36,285 nt of DNA from CAZNUP01 sp964609775 (GTDB taxonomy: Bacteria; Patescibacteriota; Microgenomatia; JAMCZE01): positions 1 to 36,285 of the forward strand of contig CAZSSJ010000010.1 in the NCBI GenBank assembly GCA_964609775.1. The letters run 5' to 3'. This document shows positions 7,179-15,797 of the stretch, piece by piece. The notes below the pieces were generated by a model. It saw only the letters and a list, made by a program, of their open reading frames with translations, made no database searches and was not told the origin of the DNA. The translations under genes and the position numbers were made by a program. How positions within the stretch are numbered: the first letter of the stretch is position 1; the number at the start of each line of letters is the position of its first letter.

Positions 7179-8048
7179 ATGGATAACCGTAGGATTCTTA
7201 TCGTCACTCTCACCCTAATTATTTTTGTTGGTCTTGCCTTGGCCACAAAGTTCTTTTTTCTTGACCGGAAGGTTAACTCCATCTCTGCCCTCAGGGTTGA
7301 TTCTTTTCCGGCGGCAACTGTCTTTCTTGATGACAGGCAAGTCGGCCAGACACCCTATTTGAACGATAAACTGGGTCCTGGAGAATACAAACTTCGCGTC
7401 GCTGTCACTGGGACACCAGGCACCTTCTACCCTTGGGAAACAAAAATAAAACTTTCACCGGAAAGCCTCACCTATGTCAGCCGGGACATTGGCAAAGATG
7501 ACCAAACTTCCGGTGGTCAAATTCTTTGGCTCGAACGACTTTCGTCCAACAAATCCGCCGAGGCCGCCATCATTTCCGACCCCTCCAGCGCCACAATAAA
7601 ATTCGACGGCAGCGAAAAAGGAACAACTTCCCAGGTCCTAAAAGATCTCCCCGCCGGCGATCACGAGATTTCGGTTTCTTTGCCTGGCTATTCTGACCAA
7701 ATTATCAAAGCTCGGATAAGCGGCGGTTTTCGTCTCAACGCCGCCGTTAAGTTGGCTAAAATCTCTCTCGATGCCCTCGTCGAAGAGGCGCCAGTCGCCA
7801 CTGAATCGGCCACCAAAACAGCCACAGCTTCAGCTGACACCCCCCCAAAGCCCTATGTTGTCATCGAAGAAACTGGCCTGGGCTTCTTGCGCGTTCGCAG
7901 TGGGCCTTCGACTTCGGCGACGCAGTCCGCTCTGGTCACCCCGGGAGACAAATATCCTCTCATCTCTGAAGTAAGCGGCTGGGTCCAAATTAAGTTAGCG
8001 TCCGTTTCCGGTTGGGTGAGTGACAAATACGTTCAGAAGGTGAAGTAG
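7179..8048 (+). CDS. Membrane-anchored PEGA/SH3 domain envelope protein
   Basis: The 289-residue protein starts with a single membrane segment (about residues 6-28). It continues with two PEGA-type beta domains (around 38-115, with FPAATVFLDDRQVGQTPY, and around 128-190, with DPSSATIKFDGSEKGTT and LPAGDHEISVSLPGY). A Thr/Ala/Pro linker leads to a bacterial SH3 domain (about 223-288; LRVRSGPSTSA and GWVSDKYVQKV). PEGA and SH3b domains typically bind surface or peptidoglycan structures, so an extracytoplasmic role is likely. Its stop is directly followed, with no gap, by the stop codon of the convergent UbiA gene, leaving no room for a terminator. The 45 bp before the ATG hold an AAACATT tandem and small hairpin. 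Confidence 0.82.
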   Translation: MDNRRILIVTLTLIIFVGLALATKFFFLDRKVNSISALRVDSFPAATVFLDDRQVGQTPYLNDKLGPGEYKLRVAVTGTPGTFYPWETKIKLSPESLTYVSRDIGKDDQTSGGQILWLERLSSNKSAEAAIISDPSSATIKFDGSEKGTTSQVLKDLPAGDHEISVSLPGYSDQIIKARISGGFRLNAAVKLAKISLDALVEEAPVATESATKTATASADTPPKPYVVIEETGLGFLRVRSGPSTSATQSALVTPGDKYPLISEVSGWVQIKLASVSGWVSDKYVQKVK

Positions 8049-8996
8049 CTACTTGCCAATAATGTAAATTATTCCAAAAACAAGCGAGCCGGTAATGATG
8101 GCCGTGATAATTAGTGGCCGATCTGACAAGAGAACTTTCTCTGGCGACTCTCCTTCATTCTTCTCGTAAATCAGCTGAAGATAGCGCATTATTCCGAAGA
8201 TCACAAAGGGGATTGTAACAACCATCCATTTTCTTTCCTGAAACAAATAGAGGTTGCTGTCGTCAAGGAGCACCTGAAAAGATTTTCGCAAGATTGGCGG
8301 AGGCGCCAGAAAAGTATACAAAGCGTAAGTCAGCCAAGCCGAATTGGCAAACATCGAAAGATAAACATCCAGCATCCTTTCACTATACCGCGAGAGTGTT
8401 GCTCTGGTTCTAGCCGGTATCCCGCCTTCCCAACCGGACATCAGTGTCAACTCTGACCGCCGTTTTCCGATCGCTAAAAACAACGAAACAGAAATCACCG
8501 TCAGAAAAAGCCAAAAATTAATGTGATACCCGGTGGCCACCTCGCCGCCAAAGACTCGAATAATAAAGCCAGCGGCAATGGCCAAAATGTCCAACAGCAT
8601 AATATTCTTGAGAACAAAAGAATAGGACAGATGCAGGGCATAATAGGCGGCAATTACCATAAGAAAAGGTAAAGAAATCAACGAGGCCGTCAAAACCCCT
8701 CCTGCGATTAAAACGATTAGTGTTGCTAAGGCTAAATTCTTAGAAATTTTTCCGGCAGCAATTGGTCGATTTCTTTTGAACGGATGAAGTCTGTCCTTCT
8801 CAATGTCCGTGAGATCATTAATATAATAAATTGATGACGATACGAGGCAAAAAGAAATATAGGCAATAATCGTCGTTTGCAAAAGCGGAAAATTAAGCAG
8901 CTGCCCGCTGAAAAAAACCGCCGTAAAAACGACCGCATTCTTTATCCACTGCCTGGGACGGGCCTCCTTAAGAAGATAGTAGAAAGTTTTAGCCAT
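8049..8996 (-). CDS. UbiA prenyltransferase, decaprenyl-phosphate phosphoribosyltransferase-like
   Basis: The 315-residue polytopic protein starts with ARPRQWIKNAVVF and carries the first Asp-rich motif NDLTDIEKDRLHPFKRNRPIAAG. Both are characteristic of the UbiA branch that transfers phosphoribose to polyprenyl phosphate (the mycobacterial Rv3806c type). Seven or more membrane helices follow, with VFGGEVATGYHINFWLFL and a late RYLQLIYEKNEGESPEKVLLSDRPLI loop. The product would feed a decaprenyl-phosphoryl-pentose donor for cell-envelope glycans. It overlaps the upstream WecA-like gene by 55 bases, and both act on polyprenyl phosphates, which supports a shared envelope pathway. The exact acceptor and sugar are inferred from family. 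Confidence 0.85.
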   Translation of the reverse strand: MAKTFYYLLKEARPRQWIKNAVVFTAVFFSGQLLNFPLLQTTIIAYISFCLVSSSIYYINDLTDIEKDRLHPFKRNRPIAAGKISKNLALATLIVLIAGGVLTASLISLPFLMVIAAYYALHLSYSFVLKNIMLLDILAIAAGFIIRVFGGEVATGYHINFWLFLTVISVSLFLAIGKRRSELTLMSGWEGGIPARTRATLSRYSERMLDVYLSMFANSAWLTYALYTFLAPPPILRKSFQVLLDDSNLYLFQERKWMVVTIPFVIFGIMRYLQLIYEKNEGESPEKVLLSDRPLIITAIITGSLVFGIIYIIGK

Positions 8997-10048
8997 AATA
9001 TAACCGCCAGAATCACAATTGCCACCAGCAAAATCGTGAAGAATTTCTGCTTCGGACCGACTGTCAGCGCAATAAGCCCCAATATACCAGACACTCCCCA
9101 GTAAAACAAGGCAACTTTCGGCTTACTCCAGCCAGCATTTAAAAGCCGATGATGTAAATGCGACCTCGTAGGTTGGGTTGGATTTTTTCCTGATAAAATT
9201 CTTGAAACTAAAACATAGACAGCGTCAATAACCGGAATGCCAAGAACTAATATCGCTGTTCCCACCTTGGCTGAAGATAAAATCGCCAGCGTTCCCAGAA
9301 GATAACCCGCCAGAGCCTTGCCGCCATATCCCGGCATAATTCTTTGCGGATAAAAGTTCCAGGGAAGAAACCCTAGGTAAGCCCCGGCGGTAATAAAAGC
9401 CAAAGCTGTTCCTGTCCAGGCTGGAAAATTATCAATAGAAATTTGACTGAAAGACAATAGACCAATCGTAAAGGCTGAAATCGTTACAAAACCGGGCATT
9501 TGTCCGTCGACACCAGTGCTCCAGCCAACAATATTCATCGTCCAAACAAGCCAGATAATTGCCAACAAATCAGCGATCGGCAAAATGCTGTGGGGTCCCA
9601 GAAAATTGAATGACCAACGAATCGTGTCAAAGTGGAGAATCGACCCATCAAGTGGGTTAGTGATAAATCCGACTCCGGCTCCTCCGGCCACAGCCAGTCC
9701 CGCCGCCGCGACATTCACCAGCAGGCGCACATATGGATGAACATCTTTTTTGTCATCCAAAATGCCGATAAAAACTAATAATGCTCCTCCCAAAACGATG
9801 CCAGCCACGCCTTTGGCAAAAGGAATAAAAATGGCCGTAGTGACCAGAAATCCCAAGAAAATTGCCAACCCCCCGGCTCGGGGGATCACCCGGCTTTCGG
9901 TATGGGCCGGATGAGGCCTTTTTGCCGGATCATCCATCAGTCCAAAATATCGTGCCACCCTAACAACCGCCGGAATGGAGATAAAGGTTAGAATAGTTGC
10001 CGTCACTAGTGGCACAAGGGCAATATTTTTGAAAAGAGTCGCCGTCAT
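8942..10048 (-). CDS. WecA/MraY-family polyprenyl-phosphate glycosyl-1-phosphate transferase
   Basis: This 368-residue membrane enzyme (about ten helices) transfers a sugar-1-phosphate from UDP-sugar to undecaprenyl phosphate at the inner face of the membrane. Visible motifs are RVIPRAGGLAIF, FIGILDDKKDVHPYVRLL (the Asp pair that binds Mg), and GVDGQMPG in place of the usual IDGLDGLA. IDAVYVLVSRI and the UDP-sugar motif TRSHLHHRLLNAGWS also appear. The unusual NIVGWSTGVDGQ segment marks a divergent branch seen in candidate-phyla bacteria. The ATG overlaps the stop of the upstream small membrane protein by four bases, and its end overlaps UbiA. The sugar specificity is unknown. Confidence 0.88.
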   Translation of the reverse strand: MTATLFKNIALVPLVTATILTFISIPAVVRVARYFGLMDDPAKRPHPAHTESRVIPRAGGLAIFLGFLVTTAIFIPFAKGVAGIVLGGALLVFIGILDDKKDVHPYVRLLVNVAAAGLAVAGGAGVGFITNPLDGSILHFDTIRWSFNFLGPHSILPIADLLAIIWLVWTMNIVGWSTGVDGQMPGFVTISAFTIGLLSFSQISIDNFPAWTGTALAFITAGAYLGFLPWNFYPQRIMPGYGGKALAGYLLGTLAILSSAKVGTAILVLGIPVIDAVYVLVSRILSGKNPTQPTRSHLHHRLLNAGWSKPKVALFYWGVSGILGLIALTVGPKQKFFTILLVAIVILAVILWLKLSTIFLRRPVPGSG

Positions 10049-10461
10049 ACAAACAAGTTAACAATATTGAAAATCGTCACGGCGGTGAGGACTGTCAGAA
10101 GTGAAGACGTCCCGCAAAGCAGATAGGTCATCACCTTATCCCGAGACAAAAAAAACATTGCTGCCGCTTGGTTTACAATTCCCCAGAAAAAAACTCCCCC
10201 AAGAACCACAAAAATAAACTCTTTTTTTGCCAGTTGTCCTTCTCCCCACACCCGGCTGTAGAACAGAGGCACCTCGCTCGGCAGTGTCCGCCATTTTAAA
10301 AGGAGAAAAATCAGTGTCAAAACAAGTGGCAGAAGCCAGAGAACAAAAAAGATGACAAATAGACGGTCCGCTGCTGCTCCTTCCCAAAACGAAAGTATCT
10401 TCGCCGGCGATATCCGTCCCTCTCCGTTGTTTTTCCCTTTAGCATTTTTAAAAGCTCTCAT
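10045..10461 (-). CDS. Small three-helix membrane protein of unknown function
   Basis: This 138-residue protein has a basic N-terminus and three hydrophobic segments (VIFFVLWLLPLVLTLIFLLL, FIFVVLGGVFFWGIVNQAAAMFF and a C-terminal TYLLCGTSSLLTVLTAVTIF). Between helices one and two is LPSEVPLFYSRVWGEGQLA. This loop recalls the LPxxVPLxxxxxGxxD signature of DUF1648-type proteins but is not identical, so I give no family. It sits between alaS (10 bases upstream) and the WecA-like gene (4-base overlap) and is probably co-transcribed with both. Confidence 0.65.
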   Translation of the reverse strand: MRAFKNAKGKNNGEGRISPAKILSFWEGAAADRLFVIFFVLWLLPLVLTLIFLLLKWRTLPSEVPLFYSRVWGEGQLAKKEFIFVVLGGVFFWGIVNQAAAMFFLSRDKVMTYLLCGTSSLLTVLTAVTIFNIVNLFV

Positions 10462-10471
10462 AAGTTTTCCT

Positions 10472-12238
10472 TCACCCTAGAACGGCATAGATTCTTCGAA
10501 TTCCCGCCGCCACCGCCTCTTCTCGGGTAATTTTGAAGTGTCCCATTATTGCCGTATTTTCCACGTGTGGCCCGCCGCAGATTTCTCGACTGACAACCAT
10601 TCCGTCACTGCGACTGAAAGTATAAACAGTCACTTTCTCCGGATATCTTTCTTTAAAAAACGCCAAGGCCCCGGACCTAATCGCTTCTTCGTAAGTAACC
10701 GTCTCCACATTTCTCTCAAGCCCCTTATTAATGTAATCATTGACCAGATCTTCAACCTGTTTGATTTCATCCGGACTCAACTTTGCCCCGTGCGAAAAAT
10801 CAAACCGCAGCCTTTCCCCGGTCAGATTTGATCCCTCTTGGTGAACATGACTTCCTAAAATTTTCCGGAGTGCCGCCTGCAAAAGATGGGTCGCGGTGTG
10901 ATATTTAACAACTTGTTCGCTTTGATCGACTAATCCTCCTTTAAACATTCCCGCTGAAGCCGTCCGGGATAACTCCTGATGTTTTTGAAATTCCTTTTTA
11001 AAATCCTCTATGCTAATTTGAAACCCTTTTTCTTTCGCTATTTCCGCGGTGAGTTCCCAAGGAAATCCAAAAGTTTGGAAGAGGTCGAAGGCCACTTTGC
11101 CATCGACTGTGTCTAGTTTTTGAAATTCTTTGAGACCTTTATCTAAAGTCTGAAGAAATCGTTTCACCTCTTCAGAAAGTGTTTGGTGGATTATCGGTCT
11201 GCTTTCTAACAAATGTGGATAAGGGTCAGACATAATTTCAACAAATACATCCGCAACACTATCTACAGCTTGTTCAAAATTTTTAATTTCCAGGTACCGG
11301 GCTTGGAGAACTGACCGGCGAATCAAGCGTCTAAGGATATAACCCCTCTCTTTATTTGATGGTCGAACTCCATCCGCAATGGCAAATACTGCCGCTCGTA
11401 TATGGTCCGTAATAACACGAAAGGATTTTAAGTGATCACTATATTTTTTCCCAGACAATTTACTTATCTTGTTAATGGCCGGCTGCCAGAGCTCTGTTAA
11501 ATAATCATCATCAAATCCATCGACTACTGCTAAAGTGCGCTCGAGGCCCATTCCTGTATCAACATTAGGTTGTGGTAATTTTTCAAATTTTCCTTCAGCT
11601 GTCTTGTTATACTGCATAAATACGTCGTTCCAGATTTCCGAAAACCGGCCACAATTATCCCCTGGCTTGCAATCAGGACCGTGAGGTTTCTGTGTCACGT
11701 CATAATGCATCTCTGTATCAGGGCCACATGGTCCGGTCTGTCCTGCCGGACCCCACCAGTTATCCTTTTTCCCATAGAAGTAGATTCTTTCTTTTGGAAT
11801 CCCCAAAGATTCCCAAATCGTTGCCGATTCGGTATCTTTTGGAGCATCACTGTCTCCCGCAAAGCAAGTGATATAAAGTCTTTGGGGATCAAGTTTTAAT
11901 TGCTCGATAAGGAACTCATATGACCAAATTATTGCTTCCTTCTTAAAGTAATCTCCGAGCGACCAATTCCCCAACATTTCAAAAAATGTGTGATGGATGG
12001 TATCACCAACTTCATCAATATCATCTGTCCGAAGGCACTTTTGGCAACTTGCGAGCCTTCGCCCTAATGGGTGTGGTTGACCTAATAAATAGGGAACTAA
12101 GGGGTGCATTCCCGCAGTCGTAAACAGGACCGAAGGATCATTTTCCGGCACGAGCGAGCTGCCCGGAATGGCCACATGACTGCGTGGTGCCTCCTGCCAG
12201 AATCTAAAGAACTTGTCGCGGAGATCCAAATGAGTCAT
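10472..12238 (-). CDS. alaS: Alanyl-tRNA synthetase, short form lacking the C-Ala domain
   Basis: AlaRS charges tRNA-Ala. The 588-residue protein has the class II core (DLRDKFFRFWQEAPRSHVAIPGSSLVP, seen as motif pieces RSHVAIPGSSLVP and TTAGMHPLVPYLLGQ), FFEMLGNWSLGDYFKKEA, and the GMGLERTLAVVDG motif 3 region. It then has the editing domain with HTATHLL (about 446) and CGGPHV (about 552). It ends right after the editing domain (IRRIYAVLG), so the C-Ala dimerisation/tRNA-elbow domain of the usual ~875-residue enzyme is missing, as in other reduced genomes. ATG 12238 (MTHLDLRDKFF) is chosen because it lies 15 bases after a perfect TATAAT and aligns with known N-termini; the upstream extension is not conserved-looking. 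Confidence 0.93.
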   Translation of the reverse strand: MTHLDLRDKFFRFWQEAPRSHVAIPGSSLVPENDPSVLFTTAGMHPLVPYLLGQPHPLGRRLASCQKCLRTDDIDEVGDTIHHTFFEMLGNWSLGDYFKKEAIIWSYEFLIEQLKLDPQRLYITCFAGDSDAPKDTESATIWESLGIPKERIYFYGKKDNWWGPAGQTGPCGPDTEMHYDVTQKPHGPDCKPGDNCGRFSEIWNDVFMQYNKTAEGKFEKLPQPNVDTGMGLERTLAVVDGFDDDYLTELWQPAINKISKLSGKKYSDHLKSFRVITDHIRAAVFAIADGVRPSNKERGYILRRLIRRSVLQARYLEIKNFEQAVDSVADVFVEIMSDPYPHLLESRPIIHQTLSEEVKRFLQTLDKGLKEFQKLDTVDGKVAFDLFQTFGFPWELTAEIAKEKGFQISIEDFKKEFQKHQELSRTASAGMFKGGLVDQSEQVVKYHTATHLLQAALRKILGSHVHQEGSNLTGERLRFDFSHGAKLSPDEIKQVEDLVNDYINKGLERNVETVTYEEAIRSGALAFFKERYPEKVTVYTFSRSDGMVVSREICGGPHVENTAIMGHFKITREEAVAAGIRRIYAVLG

Positions 12239-12253
12239 GGTGACTAATACCCA

Positions 12254-12259
12254 ATTATA
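12254..12259 (-). promoter_or_regulatory. Perfect -10 box before alaS
   Basis: TATAAT on the minus strand lies 15 bases before the alaS ATG and just downstream of the rodZ-like stop. No clear -35 is present. It would give a leader of about 9 nt and let alaS be expressed independently of the upstream ftsK-rodZ transcript. Confidence 0.4.
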
Positions 12260-12266
12260 CCGAACT

Positions 12267-12899
12267 TCACTTCTCCAATCGAATATTGATCGTTTTTGCT
12301 GACTGCCGGTTAAATTTGTTGCTAGCCACAATCGTCAAGGTGTTGAGGCCGCTTTGAAGAGGAACATCAACCGAAAATTCACCGGAAGGCGAAACGGCAA
12401 CCGGCTGATTATTAATCGTCAGTTTGGCGTCTGGGTCTGTCTTCCCATTCACCTTTATCTGCTCTTCATTTACCACCCGATTATTTTCTGGAGAATTGAC
12501 AACAAGTGCCGGGGCCCCAGCATAATTGAAGTATGAGAACATTAAGTAGGCAAAAAAGATCACCAAAAGCAGGACCACTGAGAGTGTCGTAAAGACCTGT
12601 GGGGTGATCGCAATTCTCCTGGTTCCGAAAGGCCGCCGGTGATTAGTCATAATTTTTGTCTTGTTTTCATCAACTTGGCGTCTATAGAAGGCCAGTGTGT
12701 CTTCGGGCGAAAGACCCAGATACGAAGCATAGTTTTTGACAAAACCTCTGGCAAATGTCCCGGGCGGCAGCTTGTCCAGTTGGTTTTTTTCGATTGCCTC
12801 GAGAAATTTCCGCCGGATATGGGTGGCCTTTTCAACCTGTTCCAGAGTCAGTCGTTTGTCAACTCTGGCCCGCTGTAATAGTTCCCCAACTGTTAACAT
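12267..12899 (-). CDS. RodZ-like protein: HTH_25 domain, one membrane helix, Ig-like domain
   Basis: The 210-residue protein has an N-terminal xre-type helix-turn-helix (about 4-65; TLEQVEKATHIRRKFLEAIE, GTFARGFVKNYASYLGLSPE) that matches the cytoplasmic domain of RodZ, the MreB-linked cell-shape factor. A membrane segment follows (about 105-128; VFTTLSVVLLLVIFFAYLMF). The outer domain (about 132-210; VVNSPENNRVVNEEQIKVNG, LNTLTIVASNKFNRQSAKT) looks like a glucodextranase-B/Ig-like fold rather than the usual RodZ C-terminal domain. The gene lies between ftsK and alaS. The 28-bp gap before it contains TTAAG-rich repeats similar to those between rpsO and pnp. Confidence 0.8.
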   Translation of the reverse strand: MLTVGELLQRARVDKRLTLEQVEKATHIRRKFLEAIEKNQLDKLPPGTFARGFVKNYASYLGLSPEDTLAFYRRQVDENKTKIMTNHRRPFGTRRIAITPQVFTTLSVVLLLVIFFAYLMFSYFNYAGAPALVVNSPENNRVVNEEQIKVNGKTDPDAKLTINNQPVAVSPSGEFSVDVPLQSGLNTLTIVASNKFNRQSAKTINIRLEK

Positions 12900-12927
12900 A
12901 ATTTAAGTGTCTTAAGCATTAAGTTGC

Positions 12928-15099
12928 TTAAGGTGTGATCTCAGAAGAATTGGAAGCCTGCCCGGAAGCACGACTGGCAAAATACTCATCCGCATTCCGA
13001 ACCAGAACGTCTCTTGGTTTGCTTCCTTCGCCGGGCCCCACGATGCCCATCTCCTCAAGAGTGTCCAAAATTCGGGCGGCTCGGGCATAGCCAATCGACA
13101 ATTTTCGCTGGAGAAGCGAGGCTGACGCTCGATCATACTGGCAAACCACTCGAATTGCCTCATCAGCCAGCGGGTCGCCCCCGTCGGTTGTGATTTGTTT
13201 GCCGCCCGGGCCCTTATGATAGCCAGCCGGCATACTGGTAACTTCTTCGGTATATTGAACGGGGCCCCCGCGGCTTTTCAAATAATCAACCACCCGGTGA
13301 ACCTCTGAGTCGGAAATAAACGCCCCCTGAATGCGTGACGGTTTGCTCTGGTCTGGCGGAATGTAGAGCATGTCTCCGCGTCCAAGGAGCTTTTCTGCTC
13401 CGGGCATGTCAATGATCACCCGCGAATCAATCATCGAGGTCACATTGAAGGCAATCCGGCAGGGAATATTTGCTTTAATGAGTCCGGTGATGACATCCAC
13501 GCTCGGTCGCTGAGTGGAAAGGATCAGATGAATCCCTGTGGCCCGGGCCATCTGTGCCAGCCGGCAGATGGCGTCTTCAACTTCGACCGGGGCAAACATC
13601 ATCACATCGGCCATTTCATCGACAACGACCACCAAATAGGGGAGCGCCTGAAAGCCGGCCAGTTCGTTGTAGCCCTCGATGTTGCGCACGCCGACCGAGG
13701 CAAACAGTTTGTATCTTCTCTCCATTTCGGACATTGCCCATTTGAGGGCCGAGAGAACCTTATCCACATCCACAATAACCGGTGTCAGAAGATGGGGAAC
13801 GCCGTTATACAAAGACAGCTCCACTCGTTTGGGGTCGACCAAAATGAGCTTGAGCTCCGAGGGGGAGTTCCGGAACAGAAGTGAAGCCAGAAACGCGTTG
13901 ATGGCCACAGATTTGCCCGACCCCGTCGATCCAGCAATCAAAACGTGGGGCATTTTGGCAATGTCCGCCACCTCCGCCTGTCCGGAAACATTCAACCCCA
14001 GCGCCACCGTCAGTTTGCTCTTGCTGTTTTGAACCTTGTCCGATTCGAGGATTCGCCGGACGGTGACAAACTCCGGGCTCCGATTGGGAATTTCAATGCC
14101 CACGAGTGACCTTCCGGGGATTGGCGCTTCGATCCTGATCTGTCCCGGAGCCGCCAGGGCCAGAGCTAGATCATTCTGGAGCGTGGTAATTTTTGACAAC
14201 TTTGTCCCCAGGGCAATTTCTAAGGCGTATTGCGTCACTGCTGGTCCCTGGTTCACCTCGGCGACTCGGGCCGTCAGGCCGAACGATTCTAACGTCTTTT
14301 CGATAATCGCTGCATTTTGTTTAATGTCGCCCCTGTCCGCCTTGCCCCCGGCCGTATCCGCGAGAATCGAAAGTGACGGATATTCCCAGATCTCCGTGTC
14401 CTTGCCTTCATTTTGAATGATCCGGCTATCGGCAAGATTCATCTGGACACCAGCCGGAATCGGGGAGACGGGTGACTTTGTCCCGACCTGACCGTCTTTG
14501 ATCAGGGGTTTGCTATCTTTTTGCTCACCACTCATTGCTGATTGCTCATTGCCCATTTTGACCTGATTGTCTTTGACAAAAACGGGCGCCGGCTTTCGCC
14601 CAAGATGGAGATATTTTTGCCAGAACTCCCGTAGCCCCTTGACGGCATCTGTCACCATCTTGACCGCCTCGCCAAGCGAAATGTTAAAGAAAATTGTCGC
14701 TCCGAACAGGGCCACCATCAAAAGGATGAAAAAAACCACTAGTCCCAGGGGGATAAAGATATAAATTGCTTGGAAAATGCTCTGGCCGAAAGCACCAGAT
14801 TGCGACAGCCCCAAAAGAGCTAAAAAGACGAACAAGTAGCCCAGAACACTGTTCAATTTGGCCAGTCCGATTTTGACCTTGGCAAAGGCGAGCCCCACTT
14901 GAAAAAGGCTGAAGGCGAACAATATTCTCCCAAACCCAAAATAGAGGTCAAAAACCGCATCGAGTCCTTGGAGAATCCCTCGGGGATAAAACGTCGCCAC
15001 CAAAAGAAGCCCCGCCAATCCGAATAAACCCAGAGAGAAGACCGAATAAACGGCCTGTTTTTTCAATTTGAGCTTAAAAATTCCTCTTCTTCGTGCCAT
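12928..15099 (-). CDS. ftsK: FtsK/SpoIIIE DNA translocase
   Basis: FtsK pumps chromosome DNA through the closing septum. The 723-residue protein has four membrane helices in its first ~150 residues and a linker that includes an in-frame GCAATGAGCAATCAG-type microrepeat (around residues 180-189, NEQSAMSGEQ). The motor follows, with RSLVGIEIPN, Walker A GSTGSGKS (about 390), Walker B LVVVVDEMAD (about 489) and LSTQRPSVDVITGLIKANIP. It ends with the winged-helix gamma domain (last ~65 residues; DRASASLLQRKLSIGYARAA) that reads KOPS-like DNA signals. ATG 15099 is preferred over a longer frame because it follows an extended -10 box by 10 bases and gives the usual basic N-terminus. The upstream extension (to 15249) has no family similarity. 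Confidence 0.93.
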   Translation of the reverse strand: MARRRGIFKLKLKKQAVYSVFSLGLFGLAGLLLVATFYPRGILQGLDAVFDLYFGFGRILFAFSLFQVGLAFAKVKIGLAKLNSVLGYLFVFLALLGLSQSGAFGQSIFQAIYIFIPLGLVVFFILLMVALFGATIFFNISLGEAVKMVTDAVKGLREFWQKYLHLGRKPAPVFVKDNQVKMGNEQSAMSGEQKDSKPLIKDGQVGTKSPVSPIPAGVQMNLADSRIIQNEGKDTEIWEYPSLSILADTAGGKADRGDIKQNAAIIEKTLESFGLTARVAEVNQGPAVTQYALEIALGTKLSKITTLQNDLALALAAPGQIRIEAPIPGRSLVGIEIPNRSPEFVTVRRILESDKVQNSKSKLTVALGLNVSGQAEVADIAKMPHVLIAGSTGSGKSVAINAFLASLLFRNSPSELKLILVDPKRVELSLYNGVPHLLTPVIVDVDKVLSALKWAMSEMERRYKLFASVGVRNIEGYNELAGFQALPYLVVVVDEMADVMMFAPVEVEDAICRLAQMARATGIHLILSTQRPSVDVITGLIKANIPCRIAFNVTSMIDSRVIIDMPGAEKLLGRGDMLYIPPDQSKPSRIQGAFISDSEVHRVVDYLKSRGGPVQYTEEVTSMPAGYHKGPGGKQITTDGGDPLADEAIRVVCQYDRASASLLQRKLSIGYARAARILDTLEEMGIVGPGEGSKPRDVLVRNADEYFASRASGQASNSSEITP
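14533..14559 (-). repeat. CATTGCTGATTGCTC microrepeat inside ftsK
   Basis: Twenty-seven bases here match 21709-21735 in pnp at 25 positions. It is read in frame in both genes and encodes an NEQSAM peptide in each, in a variable linker here and just before the Gly/Arg tail in pnp. Confidence 0.7.
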
Positions 15100-15109
15100 G
15101 ACACCAATC

Positions 15110-15118
15110 AATATACCA
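15110..15118 (-). promoter_or_regulatory. Extended -10 promoter for ftsK
   Basis: TGG-TATATT on the minus strand ends 10 bases before the ftsK ATG at 15099, predicting a leader of only a few bases. No matching -35 box is evident. Confidence 0.45.
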
Positions 15119-15376
15119 GATTTGAACTTGAAACTAAACCTAATGGCCTGAAGGAATGGCTGGTCCACTGTCAACCACGACTTTAACCAGCTGATTAATA
15201 TTTTATAAGTGGAAAAATATGCCCAGACCAGGGGATTAATGGTGGCCAATAAAGACGACTTCAGAAAGCCGGCACATTGTTTGCTGCCCGGAGGACGACT
15301 CCAAATGCCGGCAGTTATTGATATTGGTCTCAGAGCAGTAGATGACCAAAGGAAAGATTAGACTAAGACGACAGCC
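15119..15376. other. Non-coding stretch between ftsK and the PIN/Phd cassette
   Basis: No convincing gene is present. An open frame continuous with ftsK extends to 15249, but its sequence does not look conserved. A 7-bp inverted pair, GCCGGCA (about 15269-15275) and TGCCGGC (about 15306-15312), encloses a GC-rich loop. The right edge is the second copy of the rnj tail. Confidence 0.4.
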
Positions 15377-15415
15377 TGTTAAATTTCCACAATCACAGGG
15401 AGAATTAGAAGGCAG
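15377..15415 (-). repeat. Second copy of the RNase J gene 3' end
   Basis: These 39 bases align without gaps to 16107-16145 (31 of 39 identical, offset 730). On the minus strand they read CTA ATT CTC CCT GTG, then ATT GTG GAA ATT TAA, encoding LILPVIVEI-stop, the same nine residues as the true end of RNase J; all differences in those codons are silent. Similarity stops upstream of this tail. The PIN toxin stop codon (15405-15407) lies within the copy. It looks like the original or restored end of rnj left by insertion of the toxin-antitoxin module. Confidence 0.75.
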
Positions 15416-15797
15416 ATTTTCGGAGAGGGTTGAGCACCTTAATGTCAGTCATGGAGAAATGGCGGGTGTTGAGAGTAACGAGCGTGGCATTTTGGATTTT
15501 TGCGGTCGCGGCAACAATACAATCTGCTAGGTTTAGATTCTTAAGACTTTTCCGATTTTCAAGCCAGTAGTATCCACCAGTTTTAGCAATTACCAGTGAG
15601 ACATCAATAATTTCCTGTTCTTTTAAGAAAATTTCAATTGCTTCAACTTCGTGTGGAAGAATGCCAGCGTATATTTCGGCGATTGAAATAGTGGAAATTG
15701 CTGTGCCACCCTCGGAGACAAGTTTTGCGACTACATCTAAAATGTCTTTTCTACCACGAGTAATCCAGATTACTATATCTGTATCAAGAAGGTACAT
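15405..15797 (-). CDS. PIN-domain toxin (VapC-like)
   Basis: This 130-residue PIN nuclease has MYLLDTDIVIW (D5, D7), ISIAEIYAG (E41), NLADCIVAATA (D92) and TLNTRHF near the end, where the fourth acidic position is Asn110. PIN toxins cut RNA, often tRNA or rRNA, and are held inactive by a partner antitoxin. ATG 15797 is chosen because it begins at the PIN fold and overlaps the antitoxin gene by 14 bases, the usual coupling; the longer frame would add 19 non-PIN residues. Its stop codon falls inside a duplicated piece of rnj, so this module seems to have inserted at the rnj 3' end. Confidence 0.88.
   Translation of the reverse strand: MYLLDTDIVIWITRGRKDILDVVAKLVSEGGTAISTISIAEIYAGILPHEVEAIEIFLKEQEIIDVSLVIAKTGGYYWLENRKSLKNLNLADCIVAATAKIQNATLVTLNTRHFSMTDIKVLNPLRKSAF

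Noticed and set aside
13528..13884. Plus-strand frames within ftsK
   Set aside because: They are antisense shadows of the motor domain with no supporting signals.
15100..15249. A 50-residue N-terminal extension of FtsK
   Set aside because: It contains the ftsK promoter, and the ATG at 15099 gives a typical FtsK start.
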